Notes under the pieces: model-generated
What the model was told of the DNA's origin: nothing
Database searches by the model: none
The model's input: the letters and a program-made list of their open reading frames with translations, nothing else
Assembly: GCF_023242965.2 (NCBI RefSeq)
Contig: NZ_JALKFU020000006.1
Coordinates: forward strand, 1-35,625
Origin: Frankia sp. AgKG'84/4
GTDB taxonomy: Bacteria > Actinomycetota > Actinomycetes > Frankiales > Frankiaceae
Reading direction: 5' to 3'
DNA length: 35,625 nt
Shown: positions 1 through 7,614 of the stretch, piece after piece
Numbering within the stretch: the stretch's first letter is position 1
Layout of the letters: each line of letters begins with the position of its first letter
Program-made: the position numbers and the translations under genes

Positions 1-266
1 GCGCTGGCGGCCCAGCTTGGGAATCCGCTGGCCTGGTAATTGGTGACCCTGAAGGTGCCGTCGCCGTTGGAGAAGGCGACGGGGATGGTGTTCCAGCCGG
101 CTGGGCCGGTGAGAACGAGGTCGGTGCGGCCGTCGTTGTTGAAGTCGCCGGTGGCGAGTTTGGCGCCGGCGCTGGCGGCCCAGCTTGGGAATCCGCTGGC
201 CTGGTAATTGGTGACCCTGAAGGTGCCGTCGCCGTTGGAGAAGGCCACGGGGATGGTGTTCCAGCC
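1..266. repeat. 168-bp tandem repeat inside the FG-GAP gene
   Basis: Bases 1-98 recur at 169-266 with a single mismatch, giving a 168-bp (56-codon) period that keeps the reading frame. The stretches after each match (99-168 and 267-336) still align as protein but have drifted in DNA. The pattern points to recent duplication or gene conversion between propeller blades. Confidence 0.9.
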
Positions 267-491
267 ATTCGGGCCGGTCAGGGACAGATCCGTCCGACCG
301 TCGCTGTTGAAGTCCGAGACAGCGTGGAGCCCTCGAGTCGAGGTGCCACCGGTGGCCGCTTCGGCAGGGGAGGCATGTAGTAGGGCGAATGCTCCTAGCG
401 AGACGAGTCCGGCGGCAAAGCCATGCATGATGTTCCGGACGACCGGCGTGGGCGAATTTTGGCCGCCGCGCCGATGGTGATCGTTCTTCAT
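1..491 (-). CDS. Secreted FG-GAP/VCBS repeat protein, C-terminus off the left edge
   Basis: The frame opens with ATG at 491-489 and runs off the left edge without a stop. An AAAAGGA Shine-Dalgarno lies about 7 bases upstream. The first ~48 residues look like an export signal: charged start (MKNDHHRRGG), a hydrophobic stretch (GFAAGLVSLGAFALLHA) and an AEAA-type cleavage site. What follows is repeats of about 56 residues, each with the calcium-loop signature DFNxDGRTDL followed by TGPxGWNTIPVAFSNGDGTF, which is typical of FG-GAP/VCBS beta-propeller blades. Proteins of this type are exported and often bind Ca2+; some carry catalytic domains, but none is visible here. The repeats are nearly identical in DNA, which suggests recent duplication. 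The family call is firm; the specific role is unknown. Confidence 0.85.
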   Translation of the reverse strand, partial: MKNDHHRRGGQNSPTPVVRNIMHGFAAGLVSLGAFALLHASPAEAATGGTSTRGLHAVSDFNSDGRTDLSLTGPNGWNTIPVAFSNGDGTFRVTNYQASGFPSWAASAGAKLATGDFNNDGRTDLVLTGPAGWNTIPVAFSNGDGTFRVTNYQASGFPSWAAS

Positions 492-867
492 GTAGATCCT
501 TTTCGCGAGTCATGGGGCCCGACCTCGATCAAAAGGTCGCCAAAGTGAGTTGGTCGGGCCGTGTCGGTGTCGGCCTGCGGGGAGATTGGGAATGTTTCGC
601 CACGCATTCCGGCAATGGGTGTTCCTGATGCGCTCTTACGGTAGAGGCTGGTTAGCGTGGACAGCAAGGTTGGTCCCGGTCGTGTCGGCGATCCGCAAAC
701 CCGGGGGACGTGTGAAACCGTCGCTCCAGCGGGGTGGAAGTCGCACCGAGAAAAGAGGATTGAGGAACAATCGGGTCGTGTTGGCAGAGCTGCCCCAGCG
801 TCAACCCGCGGGCGGGGATGCTGGCGGTTTGCCGCTGACGTGCGGGTCAGGGGTTACGGTCCCGGCC
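492..867. other. Intergenic region between divergent genes
   Basis: About 375 bases separate the FG-GAP start from the MDR oxidoreductase start. It should hold both promoters. The MDR frame stays open upstream to 550, but the extra residues are arginine- and proline-rich and do not resemble the family. I see no convincing promoter box, RNA gene or repeat here. Confidence 0.4.
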
Positions 868-1863
868 ATGTCACGCTCACGCGAAGTCCGTCTCGCCACC
901 GTGCCCGTTGGCCTGCCGCAGCCGGCCGACTTCGAGGTCGTCGAGGTTCCGGTACCCACACCGGGCGATGGTGAGGCACTCGTCCGTAACCGGTACTTCC
1001 ACGTGTTCGCCGCGCTGCGGACGCTGTTCGGCGGAGGCGTCGAAGGCGCGCCGTTCCCGCCGATTCATCCCGGTGACACGCTGTTCGGGGCTGCCGTCGG
1101 GGAAGTCGTCTCGGCGCCGGCCGGCTCTGGCCTGCGCCCGGGTGAGCTGGTCTCGCACTGGCTGGGCTGGCGTGAGTACGCCGCTGTTCCCGCCGCGCAG
1201 TGCCAGCCCCTGGGCGACGTCCTACCGGATCCGGTCGCCCATCTGACGCAGGGCCGAACGGCCTACTCGGCGCTGCTCCAGAGCGGGCTGAAGGCGGGCG
1301 AGACTGTCTTCGTCTCCGGGGGAGCAGGCGCGGTCGGCTCGCTGGCAGGGCAGGTCGCGCGCCTGCTCGGGGCTGATCGGGTCATTGGCAGCACGGGATC
1401 GCCGGCGAAGGCGCGGCGGCTCGTCAGCGAGCTCGGCTACGACGCCGCCGTGCTGCGCGGCGGCGAACCGTTCCACGAGCAGCTCGCCAAGGCGGCTCCG
1501 GACGGCATCGATGTCATGGTGGACAACGTCGGCGGCGAGCAGCTCCGGGCGGCCCTGACGGTGGCCCGTCCGGGGGCGCGTTTCGTCCTGGTGGGGGCGT
1601 TGGATGGTCAGCTGGACCCGAACGGGTCGGGCACCAGCGCGCCTGTCGAGTTGGACATCTACCAGGTGATCCTGAAGCACGTCACACTGCGCGGTCTCGA
1701 CAACTCGGTGGCCACCGACTGGGTCGACCGGTTCGGGGCCTGGCTCCGCCAGGGCGAGATCACCGTTCCGCAGGTCCGAGTGGTGGGCATCGAACACGCG
1801 GCGCGGGCGTTGTCGGAGACCATTGGCGGTAGGCACCTCGGAACGGTCATCGTGGAGTTGTAG
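868..1863 (+). CDS. Zinc-independent MDR-family NADP-dependent oxidoreductase
   Basis: 331 residues from ATG 868 (MSRSREVRLATVPVG), the size of the 2-alkenal reductase/leukotriene B4 dehydrogenase branch of medium-chain reductases. The N-terminal GroES-like fold is followed near residues 148-165 by the nucleotide-binding loop VSGGAGAVGSLAGQ and the strand RVIGSTGSPAKARRL, whose basic residues suit NADPH. MVDNVGG and VLVGALDGQ are further family landmarks. No zinc-ligand cysteine cluster is seen, so it probably reduces activated double bonds or quinones. Its TAG stop directly abuts the ATG of a MerR regulator, so the two are one transcript. An earlier in-frame ATG at 550 would add 106 unconserved residues and was not chosen. 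The substrate is unknown. Confidence 0.88.
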   Translation: MSRSREVRLATVPVGLPQPADFEVVEVPVPTPGDGEALVRNRYFHVFAALRTLFGGGVEGAPFPPIHPGDTLFGAAVGEVVSAPAGSGLRPGELVSHWLGWREYAAVPAAQCQPLGDVLPDPVAHLTQGRTAYSALLQSGLKAGETVFVSGGAGAVGSLAGQVARLLGADRVIGSTGSPAKARRLVSELGYDAAVLRGGEPFHEQLAKAAPDGIDVMVDNVGGEQLRAALTVARPGARFVLVGALDGQLDPNGSGTSAPVELDIYQVILKHVTLRGLDNSVATDWVDRFGAWLRQGEITVPQVRVVGIEHAARALSETIGGRHLGTVIVEL

Positions 1864-2265
1864 ATGAAGATCGGCGAAGCCGCCGCGGCGGCGGCCACCA
1901 CCCCCCGCGCGCTGCGGTTCTACGAGCAGCGCGGGCTGCTGGCGCCGCCGCGGCGCACGGCGTCCGGTCAGCGGGAGTACGACGCGGCGGACGTCAACCG
2001 GATACGGATCATCCGGGAGCTGCTCGCGCTGGGCCTCACCGTCGAGGATGTGGCTGCCTGCGCGGACCGCCTCCATCTGCTGGAAGGCGACACCCTGCCG
2101 CGCTATGGCGACCCCCGCGGCGTGTGCAGCTCGACGAGCGGTGTCGTCGAACGCCGCCTCGACGCGCTGGACACCGAGATCGCCCGGCTGACGAAACTCC
2201 GTGACGCCCTGGCCGCCCGCTCCGCGGCCAGGGCCCAGAGTGGAACGAACCTGGTGCGCGGTTAG
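1864..2265 (+). CDS. MerR-family transcriptional regulator
   Basis: 133 residues. The N-terminus MKIGEAAAAAATTPRALRFY is the winged-helix start of MerR proteins, continuing with EQRGLL and the wing REYDAADVNRIRIIREL. The C-terminal half is a heptad-rich dimerisation helix (about residues 95-122, ending in LRDALAARS). The ATG begins one base after the stop of the oxidoreductase, so translation is probably coupled and the regulator likely controls its own operon. Two cysteines (in AACADR and GVCSST) are not arranged like known metal or iron-sulfur sites, so the inducer cannot be guessed. Confidence 0.88.
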   Translation: MKIGEAAAAAATTPRALRFYEQRGLLAPPRRTASGQREYDAADVNRIRIIRELLALGLTVEDVAACADRLHLLEGDTLPRYGDPRGVCSSTSGVVERRLDALDTEIARLTKLRDALAARSAARAQSGTNLVRG

Positions 2266-2387
2266 CCGCCGCAATCGCATAACCTCTCCGCACTGGACAT
2301 AACCGGGCTCGGCGCCGCCTGGGGCGCTCGGCGACCTCGAGGAGAGTCCGGTGCTCGGCTGGAGAAGAATCCCGCAGTCGTGGCGTC

Positions 2388-2516
2388 GTGGAACCGACGA
2401 CCAAACTGATCCGTCCCGGTTTCACCGGCTTCAACCAGTTCCTGATGCGGGGCAACATCGTCGACCTGGCGGTCGCGGTCGTGATCGGCGCGGCATTCAC
2501 CGCGGTCGTCGAGTAG
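2388..2516 (+). pseudogene. mscL: MscL mechanosensitive channel, N-terminal stub
   Basis: A GTG-started 42-residue frame ends in TAG at 2514-2516. It contains [20 protein letters not shown] and then AAFTAVVE, which matches the conserved N-terminal helix and first membrane helix of the large-conductance mechanosensitive channel (MRGNVVDLAVGVIIGAAF in the family). Full-length MscL is about 130-150 residues. The periplasmic loop, second membrane helix and C-terminal helix are absent in all frames downstream. It is a truncated remnant that could not form a channel; the chromosome probably has a functional copy elsewhere. Confidence 0.82.
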
Positions 2517-2566
2517 CCCGTTCTTGTTCATCCCGCGGATTCCACCCGCCGGTGCGAGCAGATCGA

Positions 2567-2800
2567 TCAGGCTGGGCGGAAGTGCTGCTCGAGCTGCCTT
2601 TCCACGGGGCTCAGGGGGACCTGCGGGCACAGCCGGCTCTCCACCGCGGCGGGCGCCACGGGTGCGCACACGACGAACCCCCACAGAGGACCGAGATTTC
2701 CGATGATGATGCCGTCCGGCCCGCGGATCGTCATGAGATTCACCCAGGAGGCGATCAGTCGGGCCCCTGCACGTAGGACGGACCTTTTCAGTCGCCGCAT
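2567..2800 (-). CDS. 77-residue protein of unknown function, end of the FkbH-ACP unit
   Basis: The ATG at 2800-2798 lies one base after the stop of the acyl carrier protein, which argues for a real third gene in the same transcript. The sequence has a basic start (MRRLKRSVLRAGARLIASW), a hydrophobic middle (DGIIIGNLGPLWGFVVCAPVA) and a polar end. I do not recognise a family. It could be a short authentic protein or the beginning of a longer gene cut off by the rearrangement that left the MscL stub next to it. In tetronate-type clusters the gene after the carrier protein is often an acyltransferase, but nothing here shows that. Confidence 0.4.
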   Translation of the reverse strand: MRRLKRSVLRAGARLIASWVNLMTIRGPDGIIIGNLGPLWGFVVCAPVAPAAVESRLCPQVPLSPVERQLEQHFRPA

Positions 2801-2801
2801 C

Positions 2802-3095
2802 TCAGCCGGTGGGCTGATCCGCCGGCGCTTCCGCGTCCGCGGTGACCACGGTGACCACGGTGACCACGGTGACCACGGTGACCACGGTGTAAATCTCGCG
2901 CAGACTGGTGGCTGCCAGGACGTCGGGCAGCGAGACAGGCGCGCCGGTGCGTTTTTCCAGCACCGTGAGCAGAGTCAACAGGTACACCGAATCCCAGCCG
3001 GGCACCTGGTCGAGATCGATTTCCGCGTCCGCCGTGTTCAGCGGCAGCCCCAGCTCGACGCGGATGATATCCACGAATTCCTCGAAACTGATCAT
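2802..3095 (-). CDS. Acyl carrier protein paired with the FkbH-like enzyme
   Basis: 97 residues from ATG 3095. The segment DLDQVPGWDSVYLLTLLTVLEK contains the phosphopantetheine site D-S (DSV, Ser about 36) and the helix pattern of a carrier protein. The start overlaps the TGA of the upstream FkbH gene (ATGA at 3095-3092), so the two are translationally coupled. Together they match the gene pair that makes glyceryl-ACP from 1,3-bisphosphoglycerate for methoxymalonyl-ACP or tetronate biosynthesis. The C-terminus is unusual: five perfect 9-bp DNA repeats encode a TVV tract before a disordered ADAEAPADQPTG tail. The family call is good; the acyl group carried is inferred from the neighbour. Confidence 0.85.
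   Translation of the reverse strand: MISFEEFVDIIRVELGLPLNTADAEIDLDQVPGWDSVYLLTLLTVLEKRTGAPVSLPDVLAATSLREIYTVVTVVTVVTVVTVVTADAEAPADQPTG
2841..2889. repeat. Five tandem copies of a 9-bp repeat in the ACP gene
   Basis: The unit GGTGACCAC occurs five times end to end from 2841 to 2885, plus a partial GGTG. On the coding strand it adds Thr-Val-Val triplets after the last helix of the carrier protein. Being in-frame and perfect, it could vary in copy number by slippage without breaking the gene. Confidence 0.93.
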
Positions 3096-4987
3096 CTGAT
3101 GTCCTTTTCGGGGTCGGCGTCGACGTGCAGATGCTCGGGTGGTTCCAATGACCGGGCCAGGGCATGGCGGAAATGCACGGTGTTGCGGTCCGCGCCCACC
3201 CGTTCGAACCCATAGCGGGGATAGAAATCCTGTACGAGCCCGTTGCGAGCGGAAGGCCGGTAGGAGCCGTGCACGGCCCGCGCGCCCACTGCCCGTGCCT
3301 GGCGGAGAACCGTGGAAAGACAGGCCTGCTCGATGCCGCGAGAGAAGACCCGGCAACTGAGCACGAAGTTCTCAATGTGCACGTCCTGTCCGGAACTGCG
3401 CAGGAAGACGGCTCCCACCAGCCCGTTGTCGCCGAACCGATCCCGGGATCGGATGGTGAGCACCCGCGACTGCGGGTCGGTGAGCAGCCGGCGGATGTCG
3501 GTGGGTTGCAGCCGCAGGGTGGTGAGATTGAACTGGTTCGTGCGCAGGCTGAGCTGGGAAACGCGGGGCACATCGGACTCGTCCGCATCCGAGAGCCGGA
3601 CCGTGACCCGCAACTCGCGCAGGTAGTCCTGCAGGGAGTCGAAACTGTGCAGAAAATCGTGCCGGTCGGCCTCCTCGCGGTACTTGGCCACGCGGGTCCG
3701 ATCCTCCGCGGTGAGCCCCCGGGTGGTGAACCAGCCCTCCTGGAGCAGCCGCTGCGGGTGCAGCGCGGGTTCGTCGTCCAGCGAAACGAGGGCGACGGCC
3801 GGCAGCTCGCGGCGCACCAGCTCACACTCGAACCGGCTGTCGTCGACGAACACGAGGCTGTCCACGCCGAGGTTGAGTGCGTCGGCGAGCTCGCTGAGCG
3901 CCTCGTGTTTGGGCCGCCAGCTGGGCAGGATCCGGACGAAGTCCGCCTCTCGCAGCGGCAGGTCGGCGCGTTGCCGCAGGGCCTCCCGCACCAGGTCCCG
4001 GTCGTTCTTGCTCACGACCGCCAGCAGCACGCCCTGCGATCCGAGCTGGCGCACGACCCGCTGGAAGCGGGCGAACGCCTCGCCCCGGGGTGTCTCGCCG
4101 ACCTCGATTCCGGTGACGCCGTCCTCGCCGAGGATCCCGCCCCACAACGTGCCGTCGAGGTCCAGCACGAGGGCCTTGCGGGTGCGTCCGGTGACGTGCC
4201 GGGCGAGGTGCCCGATCTCCGCGGCGTACGCGGCCAACAGCGCGGGGGACAGGTGGGCCCGGGCATAGGTGCTGAGCCGCTGTTCGACGAGCGGGATCCC
4301 GTCGGCGAGCAGCGGGTCGAGATCGACGACGACGAGCGCCGGTTGGCCCTGCGCCAGCCGCAGCAACCGTGCGTTCGCCTCCCGCCACAGCGCGCCGAGC
4401 GTCGCCCGGGCACCGAGGTCGAGGAGCTGCGCCGACCACAGCCGGGGCAGCGGAAGAGTGTTGAGCACGAGTACCCCGCGACCGTGCGCCGCGAACTCGC
4501 CGACCAGGCCTTCGACCAGCCGGATCTTCTCGTCGAAGACGCGGGCCACGTCTGCCGGTTGCCACTCCACGGGCAGCTCGTCGAGGACGACCATGGGATC
4601 GAGGACACAGAGGGTCAGGTCGGGTTCGGCGGCGTAGAGGCTGCTCGACCGGTCCGCCAGCTGGAAGACATAACTGTCGAAGGCGCTGGTCACCGGCCGA
4701 AGCAGCAGGCCGTGCCGAGCCAGGTGCATGGTCAGTGGCGCGAGCAGCGGCGCCAGCGTGCCGTGCCCGGTGATCGCGACGGTGACCACCGGCGTCGTCG
4801 GGTGAGCGCGCAGCACCTCGTCCGGGTCGAGACGGGCGAGGACCTGGCCGGCGCGGACGCGCTCGGCGTCCGGCAGGGCGGCGAGCCATGCCGGCACCTC
4901 GGAATAGCGAGATGCCAGCTGGCCCCGTTGGTGTGCGGTGAAGAGCTGGCTGGTGGATTCGGGGACGGCGGTCTGCGAGGCGTCCAT
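3092..4987 (-). CDS. FkbH-like HAD-IIIC enzyme (glyceryl-ACP-forming type)
   Basis: 631 residues from ATG 4987 with GGGAG upstream. Residues 1-250 form the N-terminal extension common in long FkbH proteins. The HAD core starts at KALVLDLDGTLWGGILGEDG with the nucleophile motif DLDGT at about 276-280, then VVSKNDR and VFVDDSRFECELV. Residues ~470-600 form the GNAT-like C-terminal part, including RTNQFNLTTLRL and FGDNGLVG. In this family the enzyme binds 1,3-bisphosphoglycerate, removes phosphate and transfers the glyceryl group to a carrier protein. The partner ACP follows with a 4-base overlap. No polyketide synthase or methoxymalonate dehydrogenases lie nearby, so this pair is isolated or a relic. 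Another FkbH homologue lies at 30661-32763. Confidence 0.9.
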   Translation of the reverse strand: MDASQTAVPESTSQLFTAHQRGQLASRYSEVPAWLAALPDAERVRAGQVLARLDPDEVLRAHPTTPVVTVAITGHGTLAPLLAPLTMHLARHGLLLRPVTSAFDSYVFQLADRSSSLYAAEPDLTLCVLDPMVVLDELPVEWQPADVARVFDEKIRLVEGLVGEFAAHGRGVLVLNTLPLPRLWSAQLLDLGARATLGALWREANARLLRLAQGQPALVVVDLDPLLADGIPLVEQRLSTYARAHLSPALLAAYAAEIGHLARHVTGRTRKALVLDLDGTLWGGILGEDGVTGIEVGETPRGEAFARFQRVVRQLGSQGVLLAVVSKNDRDLVREALRQRADLPLREADFVRILPSWRPKHEALSELADALNLGVDSLVFVDDSRFECELVRRELPAVALVSLDDEPALHPQRLLQEGWFTTRGLTAEDRTRVAKYREEADRHDFLHSFDSLQDYLRELRVTVRLSDADESDVPRVSQLSLRTNQFNLTTLRLQPTDIRRLLTDPQSRVLTIRSRDRFGDNGLVGAVFLRSSGQDVHIENFVLSCRVFSRGIEQACLSTVLRQARAVGARAVHGSYRPSARNGLVQDFYPRYGFERVGADRNTVHFRHALARSLEPPEHLHVDADPEKDIR

Positions 4988-5227
4988 CCTGGCTCCCGGT
5001 CGACGGCAGGCCCGCCAGCGCCCAGGGCAGTGGAGTAACGCCGGCGCGGAGGGATCCGCGCGGACGGCCGGGGGTGGCGAGCTGCTACTGCGCCATCGTC
5101 GCCCGGGAGGCTAAAACGCGGCTCTGGTGCGGCTAAGCCCACCGCCCGCCAGCCAGGACGACACGCCGATCCGGGTCAGGGGTTCGGTCGTGCCGTCCCA
5201 GTCCTGATGACGCTTCCCGCAGCGGGA

Positions 5228-5851
5228 TCAGCGCCGGGGGTGCAGGCCCGTCATGACGAAGTCGAGCAGCCGGGCCCCGTCGTCCGAGGTCTGCTCGGCG
5301 GTGAGCGCGATGGCGTTGACCAGCTTCAGCAGCGTCGAGATGTCCAGGTCGGCGCGGAACGAGCCGTTGGCCTGGGCTTGGCGCAGCAGGCTGTCCACCG
5401 CGAGACGCATCTCGCGGCACGCCTGCCACAGCGGGGATGCCTCGTCGTGCATGGTGGGCATCAGCGACGACGCCAGCCCCCGGTAGGCGGTCAGGTGCCG
5501 GGCGAACGCGCCGATCCACTCCAGCAGCGCCTCCTCGGCGGTCAACCCCGGGGCGGGCTCGGCCGCGAGCTGGCGCAGGGACTCGAAACGGTCGGAGAGC
5601 ACCGCCTCCAGCAGCGCCTCGCGCGTGGCGAAGTGCCGGTAGAGGGTGCCGACGCCGACGCCGGCGAAGCGGGCGACCTCGTGCGGCGAGGCGTCCGCCC
5701 CGTGGGTGGCGAAGACCGACTGGGCCGCGGCCAGCACCCGGTCCCGGTTGCGGGCGGCATCCGCTCGGACGACGTGCCCCCCGGCTGCCTGTTCCCCGCG
5801 GGAACGCGGGGTCTGCGTCGGCGTCAACGTGGCTCCCTCGGTCTGTGGCAT
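5228..5851 (-). CDS. TetR-family repressor, probably of the adjacent exporter
   Basis: 207 residues. The helix-turn-helix lies at about 35-80: RDRVLAAAQSVFATHGADAS, then ARFAGVGVGTLYRHFATREALLEAV, which is classic TetR. The ligand-binding half follows (EALLEWIGAFARHLTAYRGL to FVMTGLHPRR). It starts 39 bases after the stop of the MFS exporter on the same strand, so the exporter and repressor are one operon. Two matching operator-like sites sit just upstream of the exporter start. Many TetR/MFS pairs respond to the exported drug; here the drug is unknown. Confidence 0.92.
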   Translation of the reverse strand: MPQTEGATLTPTQTPRSRGEQAAGGHVVRADAARNRDRVLAAAQSVFATHGADASPHEVARFAGVGVGTLYRHFATREALLEAVLSDRFESLRQLAAEPAPGLTAEEALLEWIGAFARHLTAYRGLASSLMPTMHDEASPLWQACREMRLAVDSLLRQAQANGSFRADLDISTLLKLVNAIALTAEQTSDDGARLLDFVMTGLHPRR

Positions 5852-5890
5852 CGCCAGAATCGCACGCTCGCGCGCTCGATCCAGGGCCGG

Positions 5891-7399
5891 TCAGGCTTTC
5901 TGGGCGGCCCTGGCCGGGGCGCGGATGACGAATGCCGCGAGGAGGAACGCAAGGGCGGCCAGGATCGCGGGCACGTACATCGCCGCGGAAACACCGTCGG
6001 CCCAGGCGTGCCGGAGCTGCTCCGCCGTACCGAGCCCCGGTACCGGATGATCGGCGGAGTGGCGCAGCGAGGTGCCGTACACCGTGGTCAGCACCGCGAC
6101 CCCCATGGTCGAGCCGACCTGCTGGAGGCACTGGAGCAGCCCGGAGGCGGAACCGGTCGCCTGGGGCGGCAGCCCGGCGAGGATCGTCGAGTTCAGCGGC
6201 ATGAAGGCCAGGCCGATGCCGACGCCGAACAGCAACAGGGGGCCGAGGACGCTCGTCAGATAGTTGGACGAGTCGTCGAGCAGCACCAGCCAGGCCGCCG
6301 CCGCGACGAGCGGCACGGTCCCGATCGCGGTGAGCCGCTTGCCGCCGAGCCTGCTCATCAGCTTCGGCGCGGTGCGCGCACAGATGAACTGCACCACCGC
6401 CATGGGCAGGAACGCCAGCCCGGCCTGCAGCACGCTGAAGTCCAGCACCTGCTGGATGAAGATCGACATGTACAGCATGGTGCCGCCCATGGCCGCGCCC
6501 AGCAGCAGCATGTTGGTGTAGGCCGCGGCCCGGCTGCGCTGGCCGAGCAGCTTGTAGGCGACGATCGGCTGCTCGGCGCCGCGTTCGATCAGGGCGAAGG
6601 TGACGAGCAGGACCGCCGCGATGCCGAACGCGCCCAGGGTGAAGCTGTCGGACCATCCGTCGGAGGAGGCGCGGATGAAGCCGTAGGCGAGAGCGGCCAC
6701 TCCCAGCGCGGAGGTGACGGCGCCGCCGATGTCGAACCGGGCCCGGTGTCGCGGCGGTTCCTTCAGGTACCGCGGGGCGAGGTACACCAGCGCGGCACCG
6801 AACGGCAGGTTGATGAAGAACACCCAGCGCCAGGAGGCGGTGGCCAGCAGGCCGCCGAGGATCAGGCCGATGGTCAGCCCGAGCCCGGCCATCATGGAGA
6901 ACACGCCGAGCGCGCGGTGGCGCGCGGGCCCGTCGGTGAACGTGGTGGCCAGCAGGGCCAGCGAGGCGGGCGCCGCGAACGCCGCGCCGGCGCCCTGCAC
7001 CGCCCGCGCGGCGATGAGCATCTCGGCGTTGGCGGCCAGCCCGGCGACGAGGGAGGCGAGCGTGAACACGATCAGCCCGCCGACGAACAACCGCCGCCGC
7101 CCGAACGCGTCGCCGGCGCGCCCGCCGAGCAGGAGCAGGCCGCCGAAGGCGACCGAGTAGCCGACCTGGACCCAGGCGGCGCTGGTGGGCGACAGCGGCA
7201 GGTCCTTGGTGATCTGGGGCAGCGCGACGTTCACGATCGTGCCGTCGACCACGACCATGAGCTGGCAGGTGACGATGACCCCCAGCGCGATGGCGAGCCG
7301 GCGGTGCTGCCGCGAGTCGGCGGCAGGATCAGCCGTGGGCTCGGCGACCGCTACCCGGCCGGGTTCGACCGGCGCGGCCCGCTGGTCCTGACTGGTCAT
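5891..7399 (-). CDS. DHA2-family (14-TM) MFS multidrug exporter
   Basis: 502 residues from ATG 7399. After a polar N-terminus of ~30 residues the first helix reads LAIALGVIVTCQLMVVVDGTIVNVALPQI, with the acidic residue in helix 1 (VVDGTIVN) typical of proton-driven DHA2 pumps. The loop GGRAGDAFGRRRLF is the MFS motif A, and the motif-C-like region near GLGLTIGLILGGLL marks an antiporter. Length and hydrophobic segments fit 14 membrane helices. The substrate cannot be read from sequence. The open frame extends further upstream but the proline-arginine-rich extension is not MFS-like. The gene is first in an operon with a TetR repressor. Confidence 0.92.
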   Translation of the reverse strand: MTSQDQRAAPVEPGRVAVAEPTADPAADSRQHRRLAIALGVIVTCQLMVVVDGTIVNVALPQITKDLPLSPTSAAWVQVGYSVAFGGLLLLGGRAGDAFGRRRLFVGGLIVFTLASLVAGLAANAEMLIAARAVQGAGAAFAAPASLALLATTFTDGPARHRALGVFSMMAGLGLTIGLILGGLLATASWRWVFFINLPFGAALVYLAPRYLKEPPRHRARFDIGGAVTSALGVAALAYGFIRASSDGWSDSFTLGAFGIAAVLLVTFALIERGAEQPIVAYKLLGQRSRAAAYTNMLLLGAAMGGTMLYMSIFIQQVLDFSVLQAGLAFLPMAVVQFICARTAPKLMSRLGGKRLTAIGTVPLVAAAAWLVLLDDSSNYLTSVLGPLLLFGVGIGLAFMPLNSTILAGLPPQATGSASGLLQCLQQVGSTMGVAVLTTVYGTSLRHSADHPVPGLGTAEQLRHAWADGVSAAMYVPAILAALAFLLAAFVIRAPARAAQKA

Positions 7400-7448
7400 G
7401 ACATGTGCCTCCGGACGGCTTCCAGGCCGGAACAGACGGCCAGGTGAT

Positions 7449-7491
7449 ACGGACAGGTGTTCCGATTCGACCGTACGGACAGGCGTTCCGT
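7449..7491. promoter_or_regulatory. Paired TetR-type operator sites upstream of the MFS gene
   Basis: Two near-identical 17-mers lie in direct orientation: ACGGACAGGTGTTCCGA at 7449-7465 and ACGGACAGGCGTTCCGT at 7475-7491. Each has inverted ends (ACGGA/TCCGT, perfect in the second, four of five pairs in the first). They start 26 bases apart and lie 50-92 bases upstream of the exporter ATG, where the promoter should be. The nearby TetR protein is the obvious binder, by inference. Confidence 0.7.
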
Positions 7492-7614
7492 TTTTCAAGC
7501 GGACACGGGCGCTCGATTGACGGCGGTGGGCGCCACTCAGGTCTGGCGCCCGGTTCACCCCCCGGCTCGGCCCAGCGGGTCCGGCCGCCGTGTCCCCTGG
7601 ACCAGCCGGATCGC

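Noticed and set aside
550-867. Upstream 106-residue extension of the MDR oxidoreductase
   Set aside because: The extension is Arg/Gly-rich, unconserved in character, and the family starts at the MSRSREVRLA segment.
2841-2889. CRISPR-like array
   Set aside because: The units are 9 bases, contiguous and inside a coding frame, with no spacers.
3164-5038. Long open frame on the plus strand across the FkbH gene (624 codons)
   Set aside because: It is the antisense shadow of a GC-rich gene; its composition is dominated by Gln, Glu, Gly and Arg with no domain.
5207-7447. Long plus-strand open frame (746 codons) across the TetR/MFS operon
   Set aside because: It is antisense to two clear genes, rich in Gln, Gly and Arg, with no domain.
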